The translations under genes and the position numbers were made by a program. This document shows positions 13,301 to 22,729 of a stretch of DNA of 64,000 nucleotides, piece after piece (the first letter of the stretch is position 1; each line of letters opens with the position of its first letter). Source of the DNA: Oegoconia quadripuncta (Eukaryota; Arthropoda; Insecta; Lepidoptera; Autostichidae); assembly GCA_949316235.1 (NCBI GenBank), contig OX438750.1, positions 14,882,865-14,946,864 on the forward strand, written 5' to 3'. The notes beneath the pieces are model-generated. The model did not search any database, was not told where the DNA came from, and saw nothing but the letters and a program-made list of their open reading frames with translations.

Positions 13301-15069
13301 GAGATGGTCCGAATATTTGTCCGCATTACGCCATAAATGTGACTTTAGTTTCGACCCTGTCATTTCCCCCTTTTGCCCGCGCCGTTTTCTGTGTTAGGGG
13401 AAGCCGCAGGCGCATTGGAGCTACCCGTTTTCGTTAGAATATTTTTTCCCATGACTCGAATCTTTTAGGTATTAGAAAAAAAAATTATTAGACAAATTTA
13501 TGTTCACTATTGTTTGAAGAACAGTTAGATTGCCTATAGAATTGCTTGTAGTTTTATTAGAATTTTATTAGGATTTGATTACAAGAACAATATTGACATA
13601 TTTATCACTTAGTAATATTATATGACGTCTAGAATATCTACTACGTTTCTTATTAATTAAATTATCTAAGGTTGCTCAACAAATTAACCAATAAAAAAGT
13701 ATGATATTCCTTCAAATTATTATTTCAAAAGTCAAAAAGTTATTAGACATGTATGACATACATGTCGTATAAATCTATTACCCTGGAACAGCTTTAGATA
13801 ATCAGGAAGTTTGTTATATATTAATATGCTCATATTTATTTCATTTTTTTCATATATGTATGTCTGGCAACAAACAAACACCCAAACTTTCGCATTTATA
13901 ACATTAGTTAGATTAGATGGTTTTAATTGAAGTAGATATTGAATGAAAAGCGACACAGAAAACAAAGTCATTTATTTCTAGTAGATATTTAAGATCTTGC
14001 AAAATTATTGTCACTACCTATTATTTTTGAATATTCTTGTAATCCAGTCCTGAAATTTGTTGGTTATTATTTAAATGCATTGTTACATGCACATTGTGTT
14101 ATTGTTGGTGTCAAAATGAGCCGGACTTGCATGCAATATTTTTCGTTTTTATCACTTGCACATTGTTTTACTTTCGCTTGTATATTGGACCTTTCTAGGA
14201 AATCGATATTAGGTGCCTATTTAGATTATTGTGAATAATTTTACAGCACTTATGGATGATTCACTTGTATCACTTTATTCTTTATTTAACATGAAATTAA
14301 TCATCTTTTTCTGAACTATTCTATTTAAAGATATTTTTATTGATAATTATTTTTATATTTGGAATTGAAGTGAACCGCCATATAATGCTCTAGTTGCGTT
14401 TCGTTCCACTATTTTGTTTATTTATGCTGTGCCTTACTAACCTCGAGGTAAGGAGTGATCATTTGACGCTTTATAATGATAAAGAATTGCTGTAATCGTG
14501 TTATGTATAAAAATGTAACACGGTTTTATTTATATTTACATTGCTATAAATTAAACCAGGATAATGAAACATCAGTTTCGTTTATTAGGAAAATATACAA
14601 TGTTAGGCTTTTTTACATGAATGCTATTTAGGGCTTCTCTTAGAGTCAGGTGTGATTGAAATGGACTTCGCTTTGGATTACGGTTATAATTGTTCGAAAT
14701 TGGCTTAATGGACTTATAACGGGTATGAAGGGAATCAAAGGAACTGGCTAGATCTAACATGTTTAAATTAATGTCATACGTAACGTCACAAATTAAAACG
14801 TCTAGTTAATAACCAATTAAATAGGACTCATTTTCGTCTATGCATACCTGTCTGTCATGTTGATAACTATATATGAAAAAAGGGAATTACGTACAGTCAG
14901 GCAGGTGACTCGACTACCTTTTCCAGGTTCACCAGTCAACAAACAGAAACTGGCCAATCAGATGCTGCGGGGGAAGGAGACGACAGTAGCGGAGACATCG
15001 CTGACGAGAGTAAGAGCCGGCACCGTACAAGCATTTAGACAGTATAACTTCGACACGCTTCTAGCGTGA
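704..15069 (+). CDS. NPC1: NPC1 intracellular cholesterol transporter, 3' part of gene (14 exons, 5' end outside window)
   Basis: NPC1 is the multi-pass lysosomal membrane protein that receives cholesterol from NPC2 and exports it. Joined exons: 704-894, 1353-1536, 2207-2378, 3111-3372, 4571-4772, 5282-5482, 5590-5761, 7216-7438, 8042-8179, 8795-9276, 9754-9849, 10749-10943, 12369-12456, 14927-15069. They give 2,749 bases, that is one base finishing a codon plus 916 codons (915 residues and a stop), without a break. Seen in order: middle luminal domain, sterol-sensing domain (for example [20 protein letters not shown]), third luminal domain, and the last membrane block ending in LSYIG followed by a tail with VNK, as in human NPC1. 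The N-terminal sterol-binding domain and signal peptide are not here. All junctions are GT-AG with matching phase. Whether this is the NPC1a or NPC1b paralogue cannot be decided from the window. Confidence 0.96.
1001..1147 (+). mobile_element. LINE ORF2 C-terminal fragment in NPC1 intron
   Basis: A 48-codon frame ending in TAA, with [33 protein letters not shown] and the end TMGS. This is the usual end of RTE/CR1-type LINE proteins. No upstream reverse transcriptase is present. Confidence 0.6.
1183..1262 (+). repeat. Partial SINE, family B
   Basis: Contains the B-box region GATTCAAATCCCGCTAGGGG and the following ATGAATACGG stretch of family B (see 33304-33580); the A-box half is missing. Confidence 0.5.
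1353..1536 (+). CDS. NPC1: NPC1 exon: middle luminal domain
   Basis: Acceptor CTTCCAG and donor CAA|GTAAGT. It enters in phase 1 and leaves in phase 2. It encodes [11 protein letters not shown], the conserved ICxAPL stretch of NPC1, followed by a Trp-rich WGWWQDD segment and a Cys near the end. Confidence 0.93.
1900..2125 (+). repeat. Interspersed repeat, family D
   Basis: Shares CCTTTCGAAATATACAGAA and GTGACAGGGGGTGAGCCCAT with 41690-41850 (reverse) and 59700-59900. Unknown class; probably a retroposon 3' part. It lies just upstream of the NPC1 exon at 2207. Confidence 0.45.
2207..2378 (+). CDS. NPC1: NPC1 exon: middle luminal domain
   Basis: Acceptor TTGTCAG and donor TTG|GTGAGT, ending in phase 0. 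It encodes [18 protein letters not shown] and then [13 protein letters not shown], the family's GGPVxPxxxLGG and ATALxxTFxVNN motifs. Confidence 0.95.
2608..2722 (+). repeat. Interspersed repeat, family C (SINE-like)
   Basis: CCCATAATCCACCACG, TGCGGATTGGTTGA and GTTTTTAAGCCGCCC are shared with 46124-46285 and partly with 2944-3056. Common type in Lepidoptera. Confidence 0.5.
2944..3056 (+). repeat. Interspersed repeat, family C (SINE-like)
   Basis: ACGTCCCACTGCAGGGCAAAG and CATAATCCACCACGC match the family C pattern. It ends about 55 bases before the NPC1 exon at 3111. Confidence 0.5.
3111..3372 (+). CDS. NPC1: NPC1 exon: end of luminal domain and start of sterol-sensing domain
   Basis: Acceptor TTTCCAG and donor GGAG|GTGAGT (phase 1). 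It contains [15 protein letters not shown], the strongly conserved [14 protein letters not shown] motif, followed by a membrane helix ([17 protein letters not shown]) and [13 protein letters not shown], where the sterol-sensing domain begins. Confidence 0.96.
3586..3895 (+). repeat. tRNA-derived SINE, family A, near full length
   Basis: Head TGGCTCAATG (A-box-like) and GGTTTGATCCCC (B-box-like), then the family body CTCGGTTTGGTTGGTGGTA ... GATAAGATAGCCAGTCCCCC, ending TGTGCAT and an A10 tail. At least fifteen related copies lie in this window. Confidence 0.75.
3896..4145 (+). mobile_element. RTE-like LINE C-terminal fragment
   Basis: Encodes [20 protein letters not shown], a signature of RTE-type ORF2 C-termini, then after a stop [11 protein letters not shown] in another frame. 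Decayed and directly behind a SINE tail. Confidence 0.65.
4571..4772 (+). CDS. NPC1: NPC1 exon: core of sterol-sensing domain
   Basis: Acceptor CCCCAG and donor AC|GTGAGT (phase 2). It encodes two hydrophobic helices and [20 protein letters not shown], the diagnostic sterol-sensing-domain signature. The GC-rich third positions contrast with the AT-rich introns on both sides. Confidence 0.97.
4898..4985 (+). repeat. SINE family A fragment
   Basis: Body segment GGTTGGTGGTGGGGCATTTT to CTGCCGCCAAACAGCAATG only. Confidence 0.55.
5005..5252 (-). repeat. tRNA-derived SINE, family A, reverse
   Basis: Reverse copy from GGGGGACTGGCTATCTTATC to the head, read as GAGCCACGGAGGCGG. The B-box (GGGAATCGAACCC in reverse) is intact. 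It ends 30 bases before the NPC1 exon at 5282. Confidence 0.7.
5282..5482 (+). CDS. NPC1: NPC1 exon: second half of sterol-sensing domain
   Basis: The acceptor has a T9 tract ending in ACAG; the donor is AG|GTAACT (phase 2). It encodes [31 protein letters not shown] and [15 protein letters not shown], all conserved in NPC1. A reverse-oriented SINE ends only about 30 bases upstream of this exon. Confidence 0.96.
5590..5761 (+). CDS. NPC1: NPC1 exon: cytosolic loop after sterol-sensing domain and next membrane helix
   Basis: Acceptor TTTCCCTAG and donor GCT|GTAAGT (phase 0). It encodes FDVFCCVQG, matching the family's LDIFCCVRG at the cytosolic loop, then a polar linker and the helix [14 protein letters not shown]. 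Confidence 0.95.
5820..5972 (-). repeat. SINE family A, degraded, reverse
   Basis: GAAGATGAGGTCGAAGGTGG and GATAAGGTGGTGGCTA follow the family A body; the head is missing. Confidence 0.5.
5976..7215. other. NPC1 intron with SINE scraps
   Basis: AT-rich intron. Only degraded family A pieces at about 6451-6542 (reverse) and 6785-6885 (forward) were recognised; no coding signal. Confidence 0.5.
7216..7438 (+). CDS. NPC1: NPC1 exon: start of third luminal domain
   Basis: Acceptor TTCCACAG and donor CTG|GTGAGT (phase 1). It encodes [16 protein letters not shown] (family IGLDQxLSMPxDSY), then GPPVYFVV and [13 protein letters not shown], with the conserved Cys pair. Confidence 0.95.
7640..7735. 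repeat. Single arm of the foldback MITE family
   Basis: AGTGAGGATTCTGG and ATGCTGGAATCCTCATTTCT match the arms of the element at 28634-29512. Confidence 0.4.
8042..8179 (+). CDS. NPC1: NPC1 exon: third luminal domain
   Basis: Acceptor TCTACAG and donor TCCG|GTAAGT (phase 1). It encodes [19 protein letters not shown], matching SSWIDDYFDWxxxxxCC of the family, with further Cys residues downstream. Confidence 0.94.
8795..9276 (+). CDS. NPC1: NPC1 exon: third luminal domain and following membrane helix
   Basis: This is the longest exon in the window. Acceptor TTCCCAG and donor TTG|GTGAGT (phase 0). It contains [34 protein letters not shown]-like NLTETLNRN and [18 protein letters not shown], all in the family order, and ends inside the first helix of the C-terminal membrane block. 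Confidence 0.96.
9754..9849 (+). CDS. NPC1: NPC1 exon: C-terminal membrane block
   Basis: Acceptor TGTCAG and donor TTG|GTAAGT (phase 0 on both sides). It is 32 codons and encodes a helix followed by [15 protein letters not shown], the family's [13 protein letters not shown] motif. Confidence 0.95.
9922..10160 (-). repeat. tRNA-derived SINE, family A, reverse
   Basis: Reverse copy with TTTTATCCAAACGGGTT, GGGGGACTGGCTATCTCATC and CCTACCACCAACCAAT; the tRNA-like head is replaced by the GT microsatellite that follows. Confidence 0.65.
10181..10412 (+). repeat. (GT)n microsatellite, about 230 bases
   Basis: Long GT runs broken once by TTTTGTGTTTG and fading into GTGCGCGTG variants. Several open frames across it are only repeat artefacts. 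It lies in the NPC1 intron before the exon at 10749. Confidence 0.97.
10749..10943 (+). CDS. NPC1: NPC1 exon: C-terminal membrane block
   Basis: Acceptor GTGTGTAG and donor CAG|GTGACG (phase 0). It encodes [13 protein letters not shown] and [20 protein letters not shown], then AKSQIFQ, matching human NPC1 almost residue for residue. It is very GC-rich at third positions. Confidence 0.96.
10984..11256 (-). mobile_element. LINE ORF2 C-terminal remnant, reverse
   Basis: Encodes [20 protein letters not shown] and [12 protein letters not shown] followed by a stop, the typical end of lepidopteran LINE ORF2. On the + strand it ends with the common CCAGTAGTGGACT ... GATGATGATG tail. Confidence 0.6.
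11548..11852 (-). repeat. tRNA-derived SINE, family A, reverse, near full length
   Basis: Runs from AATCACACCTGATGTGGAG to GAGCCACGGAGGCGGTT, with the B-box GGGGATCGAACCC in reverse. Confidence 0.75.
11873..12206 (+). mobile_element. Open frame of unknown origin joined to a LINE-type 3' end
   Basis: ATG at 11873 opens a 85-codon frame ([20 protein letters not shown], then [15 protein letters not shown]) closed by TGA at 12128-12130. The following segment TTTTAAGTGTACCCTGTGTA to ATAAAGCATTTTTGATTTG recurs at 29096-29166, so it is a repeat 3' end. I do not recognise the protein; a LINE-carried or retroposed sequence is likely. Confidence 0.4.
12369..12456 (+). CDS. NPC1: NPC1 exon: last membrane helix; carries the donor for the alternative tails
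   Basis: Acceptor TCCCGCAG and donor ATAG|GTGAGT (phase 1). It encodes [20 protein letters not shown] and LPVMLSYIG. The split Gly codon at the end can join the terminal exon at 14927 (G|GT) or the candidate at 21556 (G|GC). Confidence 0.96.
12457..14926. other. Long NPC1 intron before the canonical last exon
   Basis: AT-rich, no coding signal. It holds a short LINE-type tail at about 13855-13915 (CAAACTTTCGCATTTATAAC). Confidence 0.5.
14927..15069 (+). CDS. NPC1: NPC1 canonical terminal exon (tail ending LLA)
   Basis: Acceptor CTTTTCCAG; it enters in phase 1 and runs 46 residues to TGA at 15067-15069. The first residues, SPVNKQK, align with PSVNKAK of human NPC1. The tail is basic and ends FDTLLA; a dileucine near the end resembles the LLNF lysosomal-sorting end of the human protein (family knowledge). 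Confidence 0.93.
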
Positions 15070-15236
15070 GCTTGGGATTGCAACGGGAATGAACTGTGGT
15101 ATATTTACAACTGTATGTTTACGGTAATTGATTTATATTTGGGTGGAATATTATAAATGCGTATACAACAATTTGCTCTCTTTTCTCTTCAAAATTTGCA
15201 ATTTAAAACTAAATGGCTATAATATTTGCTGTGTCA

Positions 15237-15242
15237 AATAAA
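15237..15242 (+). terminator. Poly(A) signal of the canonical NPC1 transcript
   Basis: AATAAA lies 168 bases after the stop codon of the 14927-15069 exon, a normal distance for a short 3' untranslated region. Confidence 0.6.
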
Positions 15243-16816
15243 ATTGGGATTATATGGACAAAAATGTATTAGTCACAAAAGTCTTTCATGATAGCCTGGA
15301 GAATGTTCTCCACACAACCTCTCCATATAAACAATGATGATGGAACACGTAATCCCATTAAATCTCTATCAATTCTAGATATGAAGAACCCAAGATTGCA
15401 AACTATGCTAATGTCTTCCTTACGGTTTGATATTTGGCGGTTATACGATCTTTCTAATTTATATTAGACTATCCTATTGCGTGCAGCTCCGCTTCCCGCT
15501 GCGATAAAAAACACCCTATAAGTTAATCTGGAGACGATTCGTCTCTGTACCAAGTTCATTCTCGTTCCAAACTCCGTACTAACGCATCGGTATTCTGTAC
15601 TGTAGTGGGAAGGCAACAGTGGTTTTGCTATACCTACCTTTAAATAGGTATTTTAAAACGTACGACCTGTTTTGGACTATTTGGCCTAACTTAATTTGTG
15701 ACTTCATGAAAAAGAGAAAAGATGAATGGTCTTAATGTAAAGTGTTTTGGTATGAAAATCTTAATTAAACTGCCATTAAACACTAATGTCATGTGAGACA
15801 TCAGAATGACAACTGTGTCATATTACCTGTCCACAAGGATGAATTTTACAAAAAAAAGGTCTTTAGCTTTCGCGTTTCTGTCATCTGCATTTAATATCGG
15901 GTCTGATAGTAATAAAGCATACTTTAGTATGCCCAGATTCGCTGTCGGCTGTGTTACACATTCCTGAAGTCACAAATTTGCTACCCCTTGGAAATGGTTC
16001 TCTTCCCATTAATGACTATTGTTAAAGGCATTTAATGTATGAACGGTGTGCAATTTGTGACATTTATTATTTAAATCGATACTGCAGTAGTGTGATCATG
16101 TCACCGGTTGTATTCCTTCGCGGCTGGTATTTGTAAATTATTAATCTCTCATATTTATTCAACGGATATCCAGCGGACGAGTGCTTACTAAAACTTGAGT
16201 AGTATTACTGACGTAATTGTAAAATTGTCATTAAATAAATTTATTATTCTAATAATTATTGGTGGTCCATTCTTTTTGTATATAGTTCCGTTTACAAATG
16301 CCATGCCCAAGGGTGTTTATCTACTGGAAATTGAGCCAAGCGGAGAGCTGCATTAATTTTATGCAGTATTCGTTATAAAGTGAACGCCGACGGTCGAGAC
16401 AGTCGCGGCCATAATAAGTTTACGCCGTTGATATCTCTTGATCGCAATTACGCACTTTATGGAGGAGACGTAGTAATGCGTCAGGTCTCTATCGGGTACG
16501 CTACATGCCAGTTATATTAACAGAAATAAGTAATTTGAAACCAATCCACTAGACAGTTATTTTTGAGTGCACGTGGCTTCAGTGACCACACGCACATACG
16601 AGTACGATAAAGCGCACATGCCCAGGTAAAATATATTGAAACCTCAGAGAAACGCATAACCACAATTTTGTCAATTATCATCATCAGTCCGTAAAAATCC
16701 CACAGCAGGTATATATTGATCCCTCATATTGAGGGAGTATTTTTGTGATTATGTAATTTGTCAATCAATCAATAATAATTCAATCAATCATTTATTAGTG
16801 ATGCGCAGGTGAAAAA
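15243..16816. other. Spacer or alternative intron downstream of NPC1
   Basis: No supported gene, RNA or repeat seen. Confidence 0.5.
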
Positions 16817-17115
16817 TTGGGTCTTTACCTATGAAATTGGAGTTTTTTTTCTTCGTTAATATAATCATATGTACCAATTCCTGCAACTTTCAAAGCTATA
16901 TCCAAATTTGTTTTTTATTTGGAAAATTGAATATTATTTCAAGGTTTCACATGAAATATTTTTTAATTTCTGGGCTAAATCACATAATAAAAAGAAAATT
17001 AACAGAGCTCTTTTTCATGTGGTTCCTATAATCATTTCTTAGATTCGCTGAAACTTTTATAAAGCGGTTACTTTCAAAAATTAACGCTGCCTATACTTAA
17101 CTTAAAGTTATCCGA
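16817..17115 (+). mobile_element. MITE family E, left part
   Basis: Starts TTGGGTCTTTACCTATGAAA and follows 43630-44050 closely through AACGCTGCCTATACTTAACTT; the right terminal repeat is missing. Confidence 0.6.
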
Positions 17116-17139
17116 TAATGATGACTTTTTCTATCAGCT

Positions 17140-17510
17140 GCGGATGAAGATTTCGGAAGCTTTTGAAGAGACTTTATTCTCACTACGGATGAAGTTTTTG
17201 GAAACCTCGTTTTTTTTTTGCTAAATTGTTTTCTCTAAAGACTTTGCCCTCGCTACGGACGAAGTTTTAAGAAGCATCGTTTTTGAAAAATTTATTTCTC
17301 TTATGTCTTTCTTCGTGAATTTATCGTAACTTTATGTGAGCATCGCCTTTGCAAAATTTTTTTTAGTTTATTTTCTCTGCGGATAAGGTTTTTGGCAGCA
17401 AAGTTTTTGCAAAGGTCTATTCTCTCATGCTCTCTTGCGGATGAAGTTTATGGAAGCATCGTTTTTACGAAAATTCTTTTTTTAATGACTTTCTTCTCAC
17501 TGCGGATGAA
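17140..17510 (+). repeat. Degenerate minisatellite, units of roughly 60-70 bases
   Basis: CTGCGGATGAAGTTTTTGG followed by AAGCATCGTTTTTGC recurs about six times with drift, at about 17140, 17195, 17257, 17380, 17440 and 17500, separated by CTTTCTTCTC-like spacers. Confidence 0.6.
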
Positions 17511-19985
17511 CTATTCAATTATAATTTGCTTAATTTTTATGCAGAAATTAATCAGTTATGTATTTGACAAATCAATTAGCATTGAAAAATTTGTTTAAAA
17601 AAGGGCATCATTTATGAATATTTCATTTAAACAGATACGTTTAGGTAACTTATCACCAAAAGCACATGTTTTCATTTTTACGTCATAGGCAATGCAGCTC
17701 GACATTTTTAGCAGAAAACACATATGTTTAATTATGGCATATTTATTGTTTGATTCAACATGTACAACAAAAATCTATTTAATTAAATATAAGTTGGTAG
17801 AACTATCTATCGGTTTCAGACTTAGTTATTCAGAATTACATTAGTAATCTCCCTGGGCATGTGATCAACTTAGTGGGCGACTGATTTATGACCATGACTG
17901 CCACATGCTAGGGCGTTTATGTATAAACCACTGCGGCTCATCTCCGGTTTGATGAGCACCCACTCTACGGGTCGGGTATCTAACCAAAACGGTTGGTTCA
18001 CGGGACACCCTGCTATTGTATAAATCACGAATATTTTTTATTTTATTGTAATATTGCATGTGTCGATCGTTATATGTTTAGATGTAACGTCAATCGTCAT
18101 TCCTATTTCATTTCGAATTTATTTATTATTTATTAATTTTATTGATGTACTCCTATAGATGTCGCTTGTTAAGAAACCACTGCCTGTATTTTTATTGCAC
18201 TATTTTGTTGTGGTACTTATGTTTATTAGTACTTAATAGCGTCTTAACCATCCTAGGAAGGCAGTTTGGTGAATAGAAGATTAATTTAAAAAAAATATAT
18301 ACTTAATTAGTTGAATTACTAGGCTGTTGACTATTTATAGTGAAACTAATTACTTAGCACATTGCCTGAATTCATCGAACAAAAATATTAATTACATTCG
18401 CAAAGAGACGCGTGTAAATTGGAAGGAATATGTGAGTTTCATGTTAACATTAGATACTTTAAGTTTAGATAGTATTCGATATTAGATGTCTATCTCGTAA
18501 TGTTAGGTGTCTTGATAAGAAATTGACGTATAAAATTTGCGTAATAACGACCATAACACTAGAAAGTGACATTTTATATGAAATAATTTCTACGGTGAAA
18601 TAAACTTTAACACAGTTTCTGACGTTCTTGCCTTTGAAATCCTATTCCTCCAATAATGTTTTAATAGACTTTTTAATTGTCCTTTATGTTGTAGTTTGCA
18701 TGTCGTAGCCGTTGTTATTATATTTATATTTTTATATCTATCAAATATGAGATAGGTAATACACAATTGCAAAATTTATACGATAATTTCTTGAACACAC
18801 ACTATTGTATAATTTTAGCTTTATTTCGCTGTGCACATTGATTTAATTTTTTTTGTCACACCTCTGGTTCTTATAACTAACAAAATGGGCGCCATAGCTA
18901 TTGCAAAATGGTTCTTTCACTAATTTTTGGTATCAAGTGATAAAACTGTGGTGTCGGTAAATATTCAGTGATAAAGGATGTTTGTTAAGGGAGCCCTATG
19001 TTCTTACAGGTACGTCTGTAACCACAAGGAAAGAATAAATTAATTATTTTTAAGTAGGTTTTGTTTTCTTGCTTTGATTGGAAATTTTGTATTATTTTTG
19101 TGATCTTGTATATTTTCTTAAAGAGATTTTTGAGATAAAGCCCTCTATGTTCCTATTAAATTAAATAACATTTTTAAAATGTAATCACATATTGTGGTAT
19201 TAGATAATACTTCACACCGCAAATACACAATTAGCCAATTGTATAAACATACTTATTTCAACTTTTATCAGCTTCTGGAATCTCGACTTATTTAAAATAG
19301 TACTTAAATTTAGAGGGAAAATTAGTTTTCTATGTCCAAAGGTAATGGTAATATCATTATGTCGTATATACCGACCGACAATGCTTATAATCGTAATGTG
19401 ATAGAAATAAATTATATATTTTTTAATTACTTTTTGTTTTATTTTTAGTTGTAGCACCTATGCATGATACGAAGGCACGACATTGTCGCCAGGTATGCAT
19501 AATTATTGTTGCATGATTTGGGAATGCCATATTTAATTCAAATTTCATATCATCACCTTCACCATATCATTATATGTAATAAAAGGTCCAATGTACAACT
19601 TTAAACCATAATTATTTAAAAACTAAATTCTTTTTTCTCTGCCTAAAGGAGCTTCTGAGTCCAAATCAGAACAGTGTAAGAATAAAATTTTATATTAATA
19701 TAGCACTTTATCACTATAGCGACGAGATACGAAAGGTAGAACAGATTCACTAATGTATGTAATACTGAAAACAATGCACAACTAGTCAAATTAAGGTAAT
19801 TCTTAAACAATAACTAAATTATCAGTACTTTTTGCCGAATTTCTCATCAATAAAGTTGAGAATGCTGATTTAAGTAACTAACAGGTATAGAGTTACACAT
19901 TGTATAGTAGTTTTTAATTGTAAACCTACCTCGTTGTAAGTCATATATAAAGATCTTGAAACAAAAACTACATACCCTAAACCCT
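17511..19985. other. AT-rich spacer
   Basis: No supported gene or clear repeat; the open frames here have no family resemblance or splice support. Confidence 0.45.
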
Positions 19986-20135
19986 AACAAATTGGACCCA
20001 ATTGTACTATATTCGTGATACCTAGATAGTAATGAAATAATGATTGTATATTTACATCAATGATGTTGATCATTCATGATGAGTCGTGTATTTTACCAGA
20101 GGCTTAAAATTTGTAATTGGGTCCAATTGGGTGAG
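19985..20135. repeat. Small inverted-repeat element
   Basis: ACAAATTGGACCCAATTGTA at the left and GTAATTGGGTCCAATTGGGT at the right are inverse to each other across about 150 bases. It may be a very small MITE. Confidence 0.35.
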
Positions 20136-21240
20136 CATTACCCATGAATATTTTCAACAGCATTACACGTTACTGGTGGAGTACAGCCTAGTCTCACTGA
20201 GAATATTTTAATTTAAAATAATTCCTAAATAAATTGTATTGTTTAAGAATAAAACCTACGTTCTCTAGTAAATAGTGCACTTCTAGTAAATTTTAACCTA
20301 AAAATAAAACACATGTGTCGTTACACTGAAATGTACCTAACTAATGGTAATTAATCAGTTTTTTATATTTATAGGTTGATTTCGTCAATATTATTAACAA
20401 TTTTATAAACAACAAAAAACATTACCCTTCCTTCCTGGGGCGGTCGGGTAAAAATTAGCTTTAAGCTAAAATGAATTTCATTGAGCGCTAAACAAATATA
20501 AACTCTATCATTTGTGGTATTAACAAACATAAGATTATCAGTTCAACCACATAAAATTATTAATACTGACTATCATTCATTTATCATACTCATTTTCCAC
20601 TCCTGAGCTATTTGAGATTAAATTTATTGCTTTATTTCTTTTGAGATTACCTACTTTATAAGACTGGGACTCGAATAAGTAGAATACAAATTACATCGAC
20701 ATACTATCTTGACCACTGCTTATGCACCAAAAATTTATATCGTTAATATCCTAAGCAAAATATGTAGAAACCACCCTTATTAAATATAATTATGTTTTAA
20801 ACTTTTCGAATGCATTTAGTGAGTACATTTTGGATCTATGTTGTAGTTGAAAAGAAATCTTAAATCAATCAAATAATTAAAATTAAAAAAAGTATTCCGT
20901 CCGGTGACTCACTGGATAAATAAAGATTTCTTTTTTAATACAGAATAAATGAAATTAAATCGCTCTGGCCTCCACTCGAGAAGCCTAATGCTAATTGTAA
21001 ATAATACGTAAATAGCTTTGATGGAGGTTGTTTTCCAGAATTCACAATTATAAAAAAAAATGAAATTCTAGAAAATAACCGTAATTAAAGCTATTTTGTA
21101 TTATAATTGGCTTTTAGGCTTTTCGAGTGCAAGTTATCAGCATATTTTTGATTTATGCTGTATTAAAAAAAAAGAAATTTTAATTTACCCAATGAGGGTG
21201 CTACTGGGCAGAATATACCTACCCTCTCTGTTGTTCCTCT
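20136..21240. other. AT-rich spacer
   Basis: No supported feature seen. Confidence 0.4.
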
Positions 21241-21495
21241 TAGGCCCGTATTAATAAACCAATCTCAATACAAGTCTTGAGGCTGTATCAATCGAGATGC
21301 GTCTTAAGCAGTTGACGCTATCTCAAGCTCCGTGCTATTTATAAACCAATCTTGGGGTCTACTCAGCTGAGATCACTTCTCAAGTATTCGCCTCTGCGGC
21401 GATTGAATGGTAGTCTTGAGTTTCGTTTATTAATACGCGCACCACTCAAGTGAGTACTGCTTGAGTATACACGTGCTTTTCAGGTCTCAAGTTAT
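21241..21495 (+). mobile_element. Harbinger-like MITE, family M, right end missing
   Basis: Begins TTAGGCCCGTATTAATAAAC after TTA. It matches 22730-23072 through CAGGTCTCAAGTT and then diverges, about 60 bases before the NPC1 alternative exon. Confidence 0.65.
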
Positions 21496-21555
21496 TATAC
21501 ATGTGTTTAGTGATCCATGTGTACAGTAGTGGTATGAATGTGTACTTGTGAACAG

Positions 21556-21686
21556 GCATAACACGGCGTCGAGGACGTTGGCGAGTGTTGCCGCGAGCCG
21601 GCGGCACCTACGGCAGTCTAGACGCGACGCCGGAGCCCCGCGCCACCACCAGCGGCACCACCAACGACCTCACCTATGAAATGTAA
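21556..21686 (+). CDS. NPC1: Candidate alternative terminal exon of NPC1
   Basis: A GC-rich island in AT-rich surroundings. An AG at 21554-21555 is followed by a frame that joins the phase-1 donor at 12456 exactly (G|GC) and encodes 42 residues before TAA at 21684-21686. An in-frame stop lies six bases upstream of the exon and the only in-frame ATG is the last codon, so it can be coding only if spliced in. The tail contains TYGSL, which fits the YxxPhi sorting signal, and ends YEM. Against it: the polypyrimidine tract is poor, and a phase match has a one-in-three chance. It could also be a fragment of another gene. Confidence 0.42.
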
Positions 21687-22729
21687 ATGTGTTGGTGTAG
21701 AATTGGAACTAAGATTCTGAAGCGGTAAAATGACAACTGATGGAACGTAATAGTCCAACTTAACAAGCCTTTCTCTTTACAGTTAGTCAACTCTAAAGGG
21801 TACCATAGTGCAGCTCCTCCCTCGGCCAGTGTACCTCCCACCTTAAGCGCTTATTACGCTATTCTATTTGTAGGAAATCGGAAGCTAGCAAGCGCTTACT
21901 ACAACCTAACTGCGGAGACTAATTCGGCATACATCTTGGTTGAAGTAAGGTTGCATTAACAGAACCTAGCCTCCCAGCAATGTATGCCGAATTATTATCT
22001 GCATTTAAGATGGAAGTATATAGTGCGGTCGGGATCTTCCAATCCACTAATTCGCAATATAACTGTTCTAACTTCGATTACACCTTCCTATTTCATAATT
22101 AGATTTCCTTCATATAGGATAGTGTAATAAACTTAAGCTTATGAGTGTACGCTACTACCACAGCCACTCGTATGGTACTTTGGTAGTGTGAAACTTGACG
22201 GCTCCAGCGATCTTACTGTAAAGGATAATATGTGCTGTCGTCATTTAGCACCAAAATTACATTAGCTGCCAAAGTGGTCAAATATATCATGCAATCAAAA
22301 TTATCGATTAATCATGGATAAAGCATCAAAACAGTTCTAATTTAGTACCTACCTTACTGGGATTTGTCGTGATTAAATATTTGAAAAAAAAAAATTTTAG
22401 TAAATTGTTATTGTTTTAATCAAGGAAAATCCCATGCAGGGTTAATGTGCTTGACTATATGGTTCCACGGAAGTCATGAATTTAATTACACTCTTTATGT
22501 CTTAGTTTCGGTTCTACATTTTTAGTGAAATTAAAAGGACTATTAGCAAATTGTATAGCAAGTATTATTAAGGGATCGCTTGTATGGATCTAACTGAATA
22601 TCATATTGTAAAAGTGACTGATCTTCGTCCAGGTTTCGACTGTAAGCAGGTGATTAGCTAAGTTAGATTGTTCGAACCGTTATTTAAATTTATCACTTAA
22701 CATCCGGTGTGATTGAAAAAAATAATCGT
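21687..22729. other. Possible 3' untranslated region of the alternative NPC1 transcript, and spacer
   Basis: No further coding signal. An AATAAA stands at 22126. Confidence 0.3.
22126..22131 (+). terminator. Possible poly(A) signal for the alternative NPC1 exon
   Basis: AATAAA about 440 bases after the stop of the candidate exon at 21556-21686. It matters only if that exon is used. Confidence 0.25.
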
